A stretch of 64,000 nt of DNA from Typha latifolia (GCA_019914945.1 CM034112.1:9144501-9208500); one strand, 5' to 3'. Shown: positions 12,501 to 23,739, counted from the stretch's first letter. Numbers and translations are program-made. Notes: generated by a model from the letters alone, not told the origin.

Positions 12501-15500
12501 ATTTTGAGTAAAGCCTTGAGTAACCAGATGAGTCTTGTATCTGGCAATGGACATTTAGATCAATACTTGATCTTGAAGATCTATTTGCAGTTGATAGGCA
12601 CGATGTCGGGCGAGTAAGGGACAACATTCAAAGTATCCATTTGCTAGTGTCTGAAGCTTATTAGTTGTGGCTTGCTGCCACCCTGAAATTTGGATAGCCT
12701 CACGATAGGACTTGGGCCGAAGGGTGGAGTGGATGGCTGCAAGGAATGTATGAGATAATGGAGAGTATGTAGCGGAAAACATTATGAAAATATATTAGTT
12801 AGAAGGGCGATACTCATGCTTTAGATAATGACGAGCGGGTACAAAAGTCATCACAATAGAGGATGGGATGATCGGAGAGACACTACCAAGAGAAAAAGGC
12901 CCAGCTATAGGAAGGGCACACGGCCTGCAAGTAGAGAAGTATGGTTGGATTATCATGGAAAGGGAAGTTCTTCTTTGGGCTGGGGACTCAGTGATAGAGT
13001 AGTCCGGAAGGGCAAATGGAACTGATTGTACATGAGTATTTATGGGTAGAGGAGAATGGAAGGAAGATATGGAAACTGGACCAAGGACATTCAAAGGAAC
13101 AGAGGATAGAATAGGGGTACAAAGATCCAAAAAGGATAAGTTCGAGGGAGTCAAGGCATTGGAGGTAAAAAAAGAGTACCTTTTCCAGAGAACTGATATG
13201 GCGTGATGTCCTAAGCTGATGAATAGAATTGTTATAACAATGTTAGCTTTTATGCTAAGGACTATATCCTAAAAAAACGCACTTAGCTGTCCGTGGGGAT
13301 AACTTATTGCAAATTGGAGGAGAATCTAGTTGTATTGGCAATTATGTGACCAACTTTAGGACCAAATCCATCAATTACATCTTGCTCAATTTCACTATCC
13401 TCATCAAACTCTGTCTTGGCATCCTATAGCCTCATTTCCAGCATCATTGTTCCATGCCATTCAATGAAGTTGGACGACCCCTTCGTTGGCACAATAGTAG
13501 GACTACAAGGAGCTTGCTCAAGCTATCGAGGTCTTCAAATAGGAGCACGGTGACGGCGACGGCGGCGGAGTTGTCGCCGTGAGTCGGTTCAATGAAGATG
13601 GAGAAGAAGACACAGTGCATTCGTGTCTATTCCATGAAGGTGAACAATAAGGGTGAAGGAAAAGAAATTTAATAATGAGTCCATAAAGATCGGGATGTTA
13701 TGATATCATGAAATAATTTAAGCTCTAAACCTTAAATGAGTTTAGGTAAGTAAGAAGAGGAAGAGGAGAGGATTCAGTGAAAATTATATTGCTTAATATA
13801 AAAAAGGGGCTTTAGCTTTATTTATATAAAGCCATCATGTATCTAAATAAATAAATAAATAAAATATAACTCTAATAATTTTAATACACAGATGATATGA
13901 TGATATTGCACGAAGATAACATCATAAATATTTCCACGAAAGTAACATCATATATATCTGCACGAAAATAACATGGTAGTGTAAAAACACAAAATATGAG
14001 ATGAATAATCCACTAACCTGAGTCTAAGTAAATAGTTGAAATCTTTAGTCCCGGTGCGAAGAAAAATCATCACCTTTAATAATAAATAAATTTAAATTTT
14101 AGTCCGACCATAAACATAATTTTTGAAATTAAAATTAATTAAATTATTAATTTAGGCCCAATCAAACCTAGAGAATTGGGCTGGGTGGCTATTGGCTCAC
14201 AGCCCACTCAACCCATTTAAATGGTTGGCCCAGGACCCAAATCCACCCAACTCGTGGACTGGCTGTGATTAACCTGCGACACATGTACTAATGAATTTGG
14301 GTTGGTCTTCTTTCATCCAATTAAACCAAAAGTCCAAACCCAAAAACAAAACCCTAATCAATTCACTTGGATTCAACTCAAGTCCATTACTTTCTCCCAC
14401 GAAAGGAGTCATGGCGATCCTCACCATTGCCACTTCCCAGTCACTGTTTAGACTGGTGCAATAATGAAATCGAAGTCGCCAGTCGATGCACCTCGCTGAT
14501 GAAGCCATAAACCTAGAAATTAAGGTACTATACTATTTACTCAACTAAATTCAAATAAAATATATGGGATGGAAGAGGACTCACAGATATGTTGAAAGGT
14601 AAGCTCTGATTGCTCCGACAAAGCTCTGTTGGCCGGATCCAATGACGTGCTCTGATAAGGGGGGAAGAAGATGAAGTAGAAGGAGAGAGATATTATAGTT
14701 GTGTCGAGAGAAGAAAAAAGAGAATGGTTACCTAGGGCTTTATAGAGGGAAGCTTTTTTGTGTTTGATTTTGATTTGGAAATTAACTAAGTCTCCCGAGA
14801 AACTTGCGGCCACTCCTCTCGTTGTGTAATGGCGAGGGAGAGGGAAAGAGATGCATGTGCGCTGCAAATGACACTCAAATTTTATTTTATTTTATTCTGG
14901 TTATTACAGTAGTTGTTTACAAACCCGATGCATTATCTTCATGGTGCCATATTATCAACTTATAGTCATGTTGAAAAAGATCTTCTAGTGGTAGTTTTAT
15001 TTCATAGCCTAGTACCGTGCAGCTATGGATTTGACTTTTAGAACCTAAGTTTATGCTTAAATATAGGCAAGAGCTAACAAGGATGATTCGTATGAGAGTT
15101 GCAAAGAGTTTTTGTTATGATATATGGTGGCACCAAGAAAAAATTTCTCTGATTTGTGGCTCATATTAGATGTTGAAACTTCAACTGATGCTATTGATCA
15201 AAAAAGTTCGTGGTTGAACACTCTCTACCTTTGTTGTGCCTTCTTTGCAAAGGGATATGAAAATGTAAAGCATTCCTTGATTGATGTGAAACATAGAAAT
15301 ATAGAATGGTCATATTCATTGTACTCAAGCCAATGAGACAACACAATCCAGTATTTGGCGATTTCTACTCTACATGTGAGCGGTGTAAATGTGCATGCCC
15401 TGTTTAAGATTTGACATGGCCTGTATGACAATCCCTAAGGTTGGCCTTGGCCCAACTTGATACTCTTGCTTATTTGGGTTGTGTCAAGCACAATAATTTA

Positions 15501-18500
15501 TTAATTTCACATAAATAGTTAAATGGAAAGTCAGGTAACATGGTATCAGTGTCTGCAATATAATATGTAAAGAAGTCCAGTTAGAGAGGGAGTAAAAGTC
15601 CTTAAAGAAACGTCTGTCTTATTCAGAGGAAGCCAATGAGAGGATAGATACTGAGTGTGATGGGTAGAAATATTATGGCCTAAAAGAGTAAATATAAGCA
15701 TAGATGCTTCATATCACAGTAAATGAAGGAGCTGTTTAATACTTTAATCTTCTATATTATTCAGTGGTAACTCATATAGATTGTAAAGTATAATACGTCG
15801 AAAATCTTGAAAACTAATTTAATCTGAAGCAGTTATTTTAGTAATTCTTAATACTCTAATGTTGATATTTATATGTATACCCTCAAAAGTCAAAACTCGA
15901 ATTGAGTCTTGACTGACAACAGCAAGTTGATTGGCCTTCTGAAAGAGTGACAGTCCATCTATTCCCGCTAATTTTATACATGAAGGTCCTGATCTTTTAT
16001 TGCTCAAAGTTTCCAGATGAAAAACCAACAGAGATCGGTGAGAGTTGGGAGGTCTAGGATAAAAGTCTTCTGTCGTAACTTTCTTAAACTACCTTTTTGC
16101 CCATGTAAGAGAATCTAGAGCAAGCATGATAGTATATTCAACATATAGAATGCATTTGAGAGCATACCTGCTGAATTTGTAGCAATAACATAAGCGTAAC
16201 TTGGAAGGATCCAGCCACTGACTTTATGGTTCGATCAAAGGGATGGATATTCAGGCACTTCCTAACCATTTGAATTTGAGATCCAAAATCATGTAAAATG
16301 GATATGTTTTCAGAGTGTACCTCAGAAGGCCATCTTGCATAAACATAATGGCACACCCCCTTTATTTAATCTCATCTTTAAGCCTGTTTTCTCAAGGATG
16401 TTTGATGATTATACCATGAAGATAGAATGTGGTTGGCAATTCTCTGAGTCAAACTGTTAGTTACTGAACAGGGTTCAGCCATATAAGTTTAGTACAGATA
16501 AATGCTATTCAATATTGTTTCATGTAAAACTGCAAAAGAAGTGTTGTAATACAAAGAGTAGCCTGAGAAAACATGGCTTAATGTGTGTTTGGATTGAAAT
16601 TCATTTCTGAAAAATGATTTTAGCTTTAAGTAGGAACTTGCAGAAAATTACATGAAATTGATGCCACAAAATTTGGATCAAGTTCTTAGTTGATTAACTT
16701 CATGATTTTAGTGCATATTTTAAGTAGGAACATGCATGAAGACTCATGAAACTGACCTCATAGTCTGGAGCTCTAAATCATGATCTGATTTTAGAGTATT
16801 TGTAGCTGTATTTTTTGCTTGTACAGATTTCATGAACCTGTTATTGGTGCAGTTTTCACTTGGTTTAATTTTATTTTCTAGATGGCTAGATTAATAAATC
16901 TAACTATGAAGCAGATGCATTTTACTTATTCATGAGTTGCTGCAGACTTTGCGTGGTATGCCAGTTATTGATCCAGAGACACCTACACTTTGTCTTGTTG
17001 GAGCACCCAATGTGGGGAAATCATCATTAGTTCGTATACTTTCAACAGGAAAACCAGAGGTAAACATCTTCTCCCAGCCTCCATATGGAAAACTGTTTTG
17101 TGCTCAATATGCAGTTTAATTGGTTTGATGCGGCATAATTGAATTATGATTACTGATGCATAAGCATCAGTTAGTACTTAGTAGCATTCTCCGAGAAAAT
17201 TGGGATACATGAAAGTGCCATTTAGTTGTGATCATATCACTTAGAGCCTCTTCCCATATGAAGAAATAGCATATTGCCAGAACAGGGAGACAGGAAAGAT
17301 GATCTACATTGTAGCTTACGACTAAAATAATCTTTTACTTGAGATCAGTTAGTCTACCATCGTACGTCTTTGTGGCTAGTATGTAAGTACGTCTTTGTGG
17401 CTAGTATGTAAGTTATAGGATTCAACCGATACCTTGATGTTGTTGATTGTCAGATGCCATAAGCAGCAATTATGAGATCCAGTTGAAACAAATCTGTACT
17501 CTTTTTGCTGAATTATGAGTAATCATGTACTTAAATAAATAATGAAATCATGAGTCTTTAGGACAGTAATTAAACTCTTAACATATTAATGGAAATATCT
17601 ACCTTTGTTTATATTGTATTTCCTCTTAATTTTTGGCTATTTTCCTCAGGTTTGCAACTATCCTTTCACGACTAGAGGAATTTTAATGGGTCACATTGTC
17701 TTGAACTACGAGCGTTTTCAGGTTCAAAGTATTTGCGACTTCTATCTTCCCCAAACCCCAAAAAAGATCAAAAAGTAGTCTCATCTCACTAATCTAAACC
17801 AAATAAATTTGATGCAGGTTACTGATACTCCAGGTCTTCTTACGAGACATGATGGTGAGTCAGCTGACTAGCTATATTCAAGTAAATAATTATGTTGTAA
17901 CATTTCATCATAGATGAAGACATATTTTAGAATTTTACATAATCTATTTTCAGGCTACTAGTTGCTGTATTCTTATGTTTGTTGATTACTCAATCACACT
18001 GAAGGCTATTCAAAGCTCTGACTAGATTTATTTCTTTGATTGAGTTATTGTAGATGCTTTACCAATAAGAATGACCCATGAAGATGACATGGGCTCTCTT
18101 CTATAAAACTAGTTAGATGCACCTGGAGGACATGCAGGCTTAAAAATGTATGAGTGAAGATGACTATTTAATGAAATTTAAAATAGTATATGATGTCATT
18201 TGGGAGAATGTCTATTATTTGAACTGGGATCTTTTATTCTGAGAAATTGTAATTTCTTATTTCTCAACGGAATTTACCAAGGAATAGGTGCTACTGGGTG
18301 TGTAGCAGATATATAGTGTAAATGAATTTAAAACTCAATATCTTCAATATTAGGTCAATTATTAGAAGAATAATGCAAAATTACCCATTCCCCTGAGAAT
18401 TTAGGATTTCTTATGACTGTACCTTAGTCTAGATTAATGATTTACACACTTGTGCTTCTCATGCATTTCTTTCTGAAACCTCCAGATGACAGGAATAACA

Positions 18501-21500
18501 TAGAAAGATTAACTCTTGCTGTCCTTTCTCATCTGCCAACGGCTATTCTATACGTTCATGACCTCTCTGGACAATGTGGAACCTCACCTGATGATCAGGT
18601 ATACATTTCTGATGGTTAATGTCCACATATTACTACGTTTTTACTGTGATGTAGCTAAATTATTTTCAGCATCATTGTTTAACGAACACAAACAGGAACT
18701 TGCCAGTCTAAGAACACCTTATATATATATATATATAGTTGTTAACTGGGTAATTGAAATGAAAAAAAGGACTTGTGCATAATTGAAAGAAAAACAGATT
18801 GGTTTTCCTTTCTCTTTTTGCTGTGTTCTTGGATGTTCCTAAGTCATGGTGTGGAGCCACCAATTTTACCCCTACTATGTTTCCAATTGTCAAATATAAC
18901 AACAATGTGAATCCATACAGACTATCTTCTATTAGCACTTGTAATTGAGAAAATTTTGACAAAGGAAAGCCCTATGGGTTGTATTTCCTTAGATTTCATT
19001 ACAAAGGCCAAAAGCATAATCTTTCTTCGGTTGATCAGTTTTGGAGACCAGTGGAGGCGGAAGATATTTTGTTCGAAAATGTTGGTTATTAGTCAAGTAT
19101 GTTTCATTCGCTCAAAATTTGATTTCTTGAGGAGTTAGAAAACTGTTAGAACGGATTTTGAAACAATCATTCCCATTTGGATGTGGCTAGCACGGTTTGA
19201 AGTCAATTTTCAATAGAGCAAAAAATTTCCAACGTGGGAAAAATGTTCAAATAGAATCTTTTAGAAAGCAAAAAAATTTCCAACATGGGAAACACGTTCC
19301 AATAGAATTTTCTAAAGAGCAAAATTTTTCTAATATTGAAAATACGGTCGAACGGATTTCAAGAGAGCAAACTATTTCCAACGTAGGAATGACGTTCGAA
19401 CATATTTTTTCAAAGAAGAATTTATTTCCAATGTTTGAAAACTGTTGGAACGTGATATGCTTGAAATGCAAGTCCGTTCGAACGCCTTAGATTTGGTTCG
19501 AACGGTTTACAAATGTTTCATTTAATGAACCAAATTACGGTTTTATGGAGGCTCATTTTTTGGTGATATAAAAGGGGGACTTGCCAAAAATAGAAGGTGC
19601 GTCTCAAAGGTGATAAGAATGATGCTTTGGAATGTGCCATGGAAGTGATGAAAGCTTGGAGACTTTTGATTCATTTCATGTTCATTGATCTCGCATTTAA
19701 AGAAGAGATTGACTATTGTCTCAAGGGTTATAGAGACTGAGCTACAACATTAAGTGTCAACAAAGTTGGGAACCAAATACAGATGTTGACACATTGAGGA
19801 GGAATTGAGCAAAACACTATTAAGACGATTGTGAGAATTAACAATCAGTTTGTAAGTGTTATTATAAACGTCAATTTTATAGTGCTTCATTTTACCTCAT
19901 ACAAGAGATTCATTGTTTTTTCACTCTTGGTTGATATGAGATTTTTCACGTTAAATTTGTATTGTTTGGGTGTGCTGTTACTTGCTTTTTTTTATTTGTG
20001 AAGTTTCATTTGCTTAAAGGTCTTTCTTCTAGTAAGTAATTAGTTCATTTAAGTGAGATATCCTCTTAGAGATAGAACTTCTTAGAGGACTATCTACTGT
20101 TAAACCTCCTCTGATTGATTGATCAAACTATCCATAGTAGAAAGCTATAATGTGAGCATTTTTAAAATCTATTGATGACTATGTTTGGCTTTCAATGATT
20201 TATGGTTATGAATCTCCTACTATTATTGATGAGAATAGGAATGTTGTTGTTAAATCTATTGCACAATAAGATAAGGTTGACTATGAAAATGCTGGCTTCA
20301 ATAGTAAGACGATTAACACTATTTTCAATAGTGTCACTCCCAACGAGTTTTATTGTGTCTACTTGTGAGGTCGTCAAGGATGCTCGAGACATCTTTGAGA
20401 GTACTAATGAGGGAATCACCACTGTTAAATTGTCCAAGTTGCCAAGGTTAATCATAACCTTTGAAAACCTTGGGATGGAAGAACGAGTGCTTTTATGATT
20501 TTTACACGAAACTGATTGATGTGGTGAACTATAGTTTCAATCTTAGTGAAAGAATACTAGAGAGTGAGGTGGTCAGAAATATTCTTAGGTCTCTTTCTGA
20601 ACAGTGGTGGTTCCCCCACGAGTAGTCTTAAAGATGTCCCAAGCATCCTTAGCAATCTCCCAAGTATACACAAAACGAAATTTGTCGGGAGTGAAACCAT
20701 TAAATTAGCATTAATTGCCTTATTATTTAAGGCAACATTTTTATAGCAACCTTATCCCATTGAGTAATAGGCTTAGCAATAAAATTTCTGTTTTATTCAA
20801 TAATAGTAGGAGATTCATAACCACAAATAACTGAAAGTCAAACACATTCATCAATAGATTTTAAAAGTATTCGTATTTTAGCTTTCTAACATGGATGATT
20901 CGATCCATCAAGCAGAGGAGATCTAATAGTAGATAGTTCTTCTCTAGAAAGTTTCATCTCTAAAATGGTCTAATCTCTAATAGCACTTGAAAGAACTAAT
21001 TACTTATTAGAAGAATAACCTTTAAGCAAATGGTATTCCGCAAATGAAAAGGGCAAGTAACGACACACTCCAACAACATAAACTTAACGTAAAAAAAATT
21101 ATTATCAACCAAGAATAAAAAATCACACAACCTCTTCTTTGAGATAAAATAAAGCACTATAAAATTGGCGGTTACAAGAACACTTACTAACAGATTGTTG
21201 TTTCTCTCAATCATCTTGATGGAAGAAAAAAAATTGGTATCCTTTTTGTTTTGCTATGCTTTTGGGCTTTCCTAGTCATGATTGTGGAGCCACCACTTTT
21301 GCCCCCACTATGTATTCAAGAGCCAAATATAACAACAATATGAATCCATATAGATTATGCTCTCCCCACCCCCGCTGTATGTCTTTCTTGCATGTCCTGC
21401 GATCAGCAGTATTCCCTGAGAATTTTCATTTCTCATCTAAATTATCTACTCCTAAGGAAAGTTTGGTTTGGAGTGTTCCTCTCTCGTTGCGTGGACTAAG

Positions 21501-22170
21501 TAACAACAGCCAAGGGTAGGTCTTTGTACCAACTAACCACTAATTAAGCTCATATTTCCACAGGCAGGTGCTTGCAAGCTTGAATTCAATTTGGTCAGTA
21601 CGGATCATACTTTGATTATGACCACTTAGGGTTATGTGAATACTCTTACTAAATTGAGTAACTTATAACGCCTGACAAGAACATTAAATACAAAAGCATC
21701 TATTTTTACCTTTGTTATTTCACCGTGTTGATGATTACTCATTAATATATTTTCCTTTTCTTCTTTCAGTTCATAACATACAAAGAAATAAAGGAAAAGT
21801 TTGGGGATCACCTATGGCTCGATGTTATTTCCAAATGTGATCTGTTGGAAGAGTCTACAACCTGCATACTGGAAGATGACGACGATGTGGGAAGATACAG
21901 AAGGTTTGGACCTCATGGTGCTATACGTGTTTCAATAACAAGCGAAGTTGGTGTTGATGAGGTTAGCTCACAGTTCATGATATGCTCTTGAATAATATTG
22001 TGTTGTAGCTTTATTATTTTGATGATCGTTATTTAAGCAATAACATCCAGAGTTCTTAGCATTCAAATTCCTCTTACCAGCTTAAGGGCAGAGTTCATCA
22101 GCTGCTAATCTCCCAGATGGATCGAATCAAAAGCGATCAAGAAAGCCAAGAAACGGCAGAAAGTTCTTAA
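3551..22170 (+). CDS. PDE318: NOG1/Obg-like GTPase, organelle type (PDE318-like)
   Basis: Fourteen exons join in frame to 444 codons plus stop: 3551-3665, 4550-4665, 6278-6398, 6509-6573, 6712-6825, 7487-7561, 9576-9614, 9747-9818, 16946-17059, 17650-17721, 17818-17854, 18486-18598, 21770-21961, 22081-22170. All introns are GT-AG. Residues 1-75 are basic and Ser/Cys-rich, like an organelle transit peptide. Residues 76-239 match the helical N-domain of NOG1 proteins. The G domain follows: G1 GAPNVGKS (258-265), G2 Thr in YPFTTRG (281-287), G3 DTPG (304-307), G4 SKCD (372-375) and a late SITSEVG. Known relatives act in ribosome assembly; the Arabidopsis PDE318 mutant has defective pigmentation, so a plastid (or mitochondrial) ribosome role is inferred. 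All GTPase motifs are intact. Introns 8 (7.1 kb) and 12 (3.2 kb) are enlarged by transposons. The in-frame ATG at 3401 would put promoter motifs inside the coding region, so 3551 is preferred. Confidence 0.88.
3880..4315. repeat. Non-autonomous repeat in intron 1 (GAGCTTGA-rich)
   Basis: This stretch is full of 'gcttgatc', 'gagcttgaattg' and 'gctcgag' words and contains 'gaaattaattttaagccgagcttga', split here as gaaattaatttt plus aagccgagcttga. Nearly the same block occurs at about 23205-23240 in the TIR-type element downstream. The two are probably copies of one non-autonomous element family. Ends are not resolved. Confidence 0.45.
4666..6277. other. Intron 2 of the GTPase gene
   Basis: 1.6 kb of AT-rich intron without a recognisable coding domain, RNA gene or clear repeat ends. 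The 77- and 66-residue ORFs it contains show no family resemblance. Confidence 0.5.
8424..8576. repeat. Two-copy tandem duplication, about 76-80 bp unit
   Basis: The block gattcatcgatcaaagtgtt ... ctaagcatggtgata is followed directly by a second copy with a few substitutions and small indels (cgatcaaag/caatcaaag, tgtataagagg/tgtctaagaag). It sits in intron 6 of the GTPase gene, immediately before the LTR fragment. Confidence 0.75.
8570..9390 (-). mobile_element. Ty3/Gypsy LTR on the minus strand (solo or fragment)
   Basis: On the minus strand this segment aligns with the U3 of the Gypsy 5' LTR at 23740-24618: shared words include cttagtaggtta, ttatttaattagctaaat, gtccaaataatat, ggaagactagtttag and a TATA region (cctctatatatgtg). 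It continues into a CT-rich R/U5 part ending near 8570. No internal retrotransposon domains flank it, so a solo LTR is likely. It lies inside intron 6 of the GTPase gene. Ends are approximate and no target duplication was found. Confidence 0.6.
11110..13890 (-). mobile_element. Degenerate Ty1/Copia element nested in the solo LTR
   Basis: Short LTRs (about 180 bp) lie at 11110-11286 and 13709-13890 in direct orientation; they share agtttaggt/ga, 'gaaaattatattg', 'aaataaataaataaa' and 'ccctaataattctaata'-like words. The right LTR is bounded TG...CA. Just inside it, on the minus strand, TGATATCATAAC is a 9/12 match to the initiator-Met primer-binding site. Minus-strand remains of the polyprotein follow: a linker upstream of RT (about 13154-12795), the RT N-terminal part (12782-12412) and the RT C-terminal/RNase H junction (12043-11861). 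Gag and most of integrase are missing. Total length is 2.8 kb against roughly 5 kb for intact elements, and many stops and frameshifts make it non-functional. Confidence 0.75.
13913..13978. repeat. Short tandem repeat, about 25-bp unit, three copies
   Basis: Three units of the type gcacgaagataacatcataaa sit next to the right end of the nested Copia; further diverged units occur at 11050-11105 on its left side. They therefore probably belong to the host solo LTR that the Copia split. Confidence 0.5.
17362..17411. repeat. Perfect 25-bp tandem duplication
   Basis: The 25-bp block starting gtacgtctttgtggctagta is present twice head to tail without mismatch in intron 9 of the GTPase gene. The absence of differences suggests a recent slippage or double-strand-break repair event. 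Confidence 0.85.
18836..18934. repeat. Direct repeat, left copy, flanking the intron 12 transposon block
   Basis: About 95 bp here (tcatggtgtggagccacca ... aacaacaatgtgaatccata) recur at 21270-21364 at roughly 85% identity by eye. The two copies bracket the minisatellite and the Copia inverted repeat, so the whole block may be one insertion or a duplication of intron sequence. Confidence 0.65.
19208..19462. repeat. Degenerate minisatellite, about 50-bp unit, five copies
   Basis: Five imperfect units share the core agagcaaaaaatttccaacg followed by tgggaaa and a-cgttcgaa(c/a)-type ends. The same unit type reappears at 23460-23590. The 97-residue ORF over it is only a by-product of the repeat (repeating Asn-Phe-Gln/Ser blocks) and is not called a gene. 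Confidence 0.7.
19820..21222. mobile_element. Large inverted repeat of a Copia gag segment
   Basis: The left arm (about 19820-20432) and right arm (about 20594-21222) are imperfect reverse complements over some 600 bp, e.g. gaatctcctactattattga at 20211 against tcaataatagtaggagattc at 20799. Both arms derive from the leader and gag of one Copia family: on the + strand the left arm gives YGYESPTIIDENRNVV and EVVKDARDIFES, typical of plant Copia Gag (UBN2 type) with stops and frameshifts. The 160-bp spacer continues gag (KLPRLIITFENL; then NYSFNLSERILESEVV). It lies inside intron 12 of the GTPase gene, so the pre-mRNA could fold into a long hairpin. Confidence 0.75.
21270..21364. repeat. Direct repeat, right copy, flanking the intron 12 transposon block
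   Basis: Matches 18836-18934 in the same orientation (tcatgattgtggagccacca ... aacaacaatatgaatccata). See the left copy. Confidence 0.65.
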
Positions 22171-22661
22171 GCTCCTACAGGTGCTATTTGTCCGTGAACC
22201 ATTGCTGATCTTACCATGCTTATTCTCTTCTTCTCTTTTTTTTTTCTTCTTTTTCCTCTGTCAATACATTCAAAAGAGAGTGGTTCTCTTCAGATTACTT
22301 ATTCATAGAAAGGCAAAGGGAAACATGTAGGACATGTAGCAATAACATAGGTTCTCATAAAATGTTGTACTTGTTACTTCCTTTCTCTCTCTTTACATGT
22401 ATAGCACTTTATTTTCTTATTGGATTGTTTGTTACTATCTCCAACGAAGTTTAAATGCTTGGATGTTGTTATACCCCAAAGAACCTTTCTAGTTTTGTAT
22501 GGACGCGATAATCCAGTGGTTTCTCCACAAGAAATTTAAAAAAAAGCCCCAATATTATGGATTTTTTTTATGATTTGAATCTACATTATTGCTACTTGTA
22601 AAAAAAAACCCTGTTTCTACAAAATTATCTAATAAATACCCTCATCATGGCATTTTTAGGG
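22171..22661. other. 3' flank of the GTPase gene
   Basis: Likely 3' UTR followed by T-rich and AT-rich DNA. No separate gene or repeat is visible. Confidence 0.5.
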
Positions 22662-23273
22662 GTGTCAAAATAAAACGACCAACTTGGGCTTAACTCGGCT
22701 CGGCTCAAGATGATCAGCGTCTTAGCTTATTTTGATGTTTGATTTAAATTTCTGAGTCGAAGCTGGTTGACTCAGCTCTATAGGCTACATTACACCTCTG
22801 ATTCTCTCTCTCTTTCTATATATACATATTCAAGTATATTTTCTTATATAAGTAAATATTTGTATTATTAATAGTGTTGATAGAGGAGGATGAAGTGCAC
22901 CCAAATCTAGTAGCTGGCCTCATGCATCCCATCACAACATTTACATGGATGCCCATCGCATACATAGCAAGTGTAGTCCACTCAAGCAGCGCATGAGTAC
23001 CCATACCAAGCGAGCATCCATCCTATCCATATCATTCCCCTTCTCCATCAGCCTCCTTTTCCTTCAAGCTGCCATCTCCAGCTCAGTCACTTGGCTTGAA
23101 TATAGCTGGATAATAGACTCAATTTAGGCTCGAGTTAAGCTAAGCTGAGCTCTAGCTCGGCTCTAGTTAAGCTGAGCTGAGCATAGCCCAAACTAGTAGG
23201 CTTGAAATTAATTTTGAGCTAAACTTGAGCTAGAGGGTCGCTCAGACTCGACTAGTTTACACCCTAGTAGCAT
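22662..23273. mobile_element. Non-autonomous TIR-type element
   Basis: The left end reads TAGGGGTGTCAA and the right end, reverse-complemented, TAGGGTGTAAAC. The arms (22664-22790 and 23090-23270) are rich in complementary ggctcggctca/agctgagc words, giving long imperfect terminal inverted repeats around an AT-rich core with a CT microsatellite. It is about 610 bp and has no transposase. A related copy lies in intron 1 of the GTPase gene. The target duplication is uncertain. Confidence 0.5.
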
Positions 23274-23459
23274 TTTGTTTTGTTTTGTTTTGTTTTTCTT
23301 CAATGTGCTAAACATACATTTTGCTTAATGTCAAGGGTTTTCTTTCGTAACCCAATCATAAGCGGCTTGATTGAGAGCTTTTATTGGAGAGTATTTTCGT
23401 AAATAATATAAAATAAAATGTGCATAAATGTGGCTGTTTTCTTGAAAAGATAATATTGC

Positions 23460-23590
23460 AAGAAAAACTGTTAGAAAATTGTTCGAACGAAATTGAACCA
23501 TTTGAATGAGATTGATCTCTTCGGACATAATTTTTCAGAAAGCAAATTCTATTCAATGTTCGAAACCCATTTGAATGACTTTTAGAAAAT
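23460..23590. repeat. Second cluster of the GTTCGAA-type minisatellite
   Basis: Contains gttagaaaattgttcgaacg, tttttcagaaagcaaattct and tcaatgttcgaaac, the same words and spacing as the units at 19208-19462, in about two to three copies. It sits just upstream of the Gypsy 5' LTR. Confidence 0.5.
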
Positions 23591-23739
23591 AATTATTTTT
23601 GGTTAAAAAAATAGTTCTATTTTGTCTAAAAAGTGTCATTTCAAATAAGATCTCTCCTACTACGAAGAGATATATATTTCATCTCAAAAACTCTTTAAAT
23701 AAGAGAGAGATCTAAATAGAGAAGAAAAAATAATCATAC

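Larger units (their letters stand above)
10318..14908 (-). mobile_element. Solo LTR in intron 8, interrupted by a nested Copia element
   Basis: On the + strand the element starts TGTCACGATCC and ends GGTTATTACA, so on the minus strand it runs TGTAATAACC ... GTGACA, with TG/CA ends. It is flanked by perfect 5-bp target duplications GTAGT at 10313-10317 and 14909-14913. Removing the nested Copia (11110-13890) leaves about 1.8 kb, close to the 1904-bp solo LTR at 27293, and both begin TGTAA/TATAA-CAACC-like. No internal coding region remains, which indicates LTR-LTR recombination after insertion. Confidence 0.8.

Noticed and set aside
19208..19462. CRISPR-like array
   Set aside because: The units are contiguous and imperfect with no unique spacers, and the DNA is plant nuclear.
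19197..19490. 97-residue ORF and its antisense ORF, first look like a repeat protein
   Set aside because: The periodicity is that of a 50-bp minisatellite and appears on both strands; not a protein signal.
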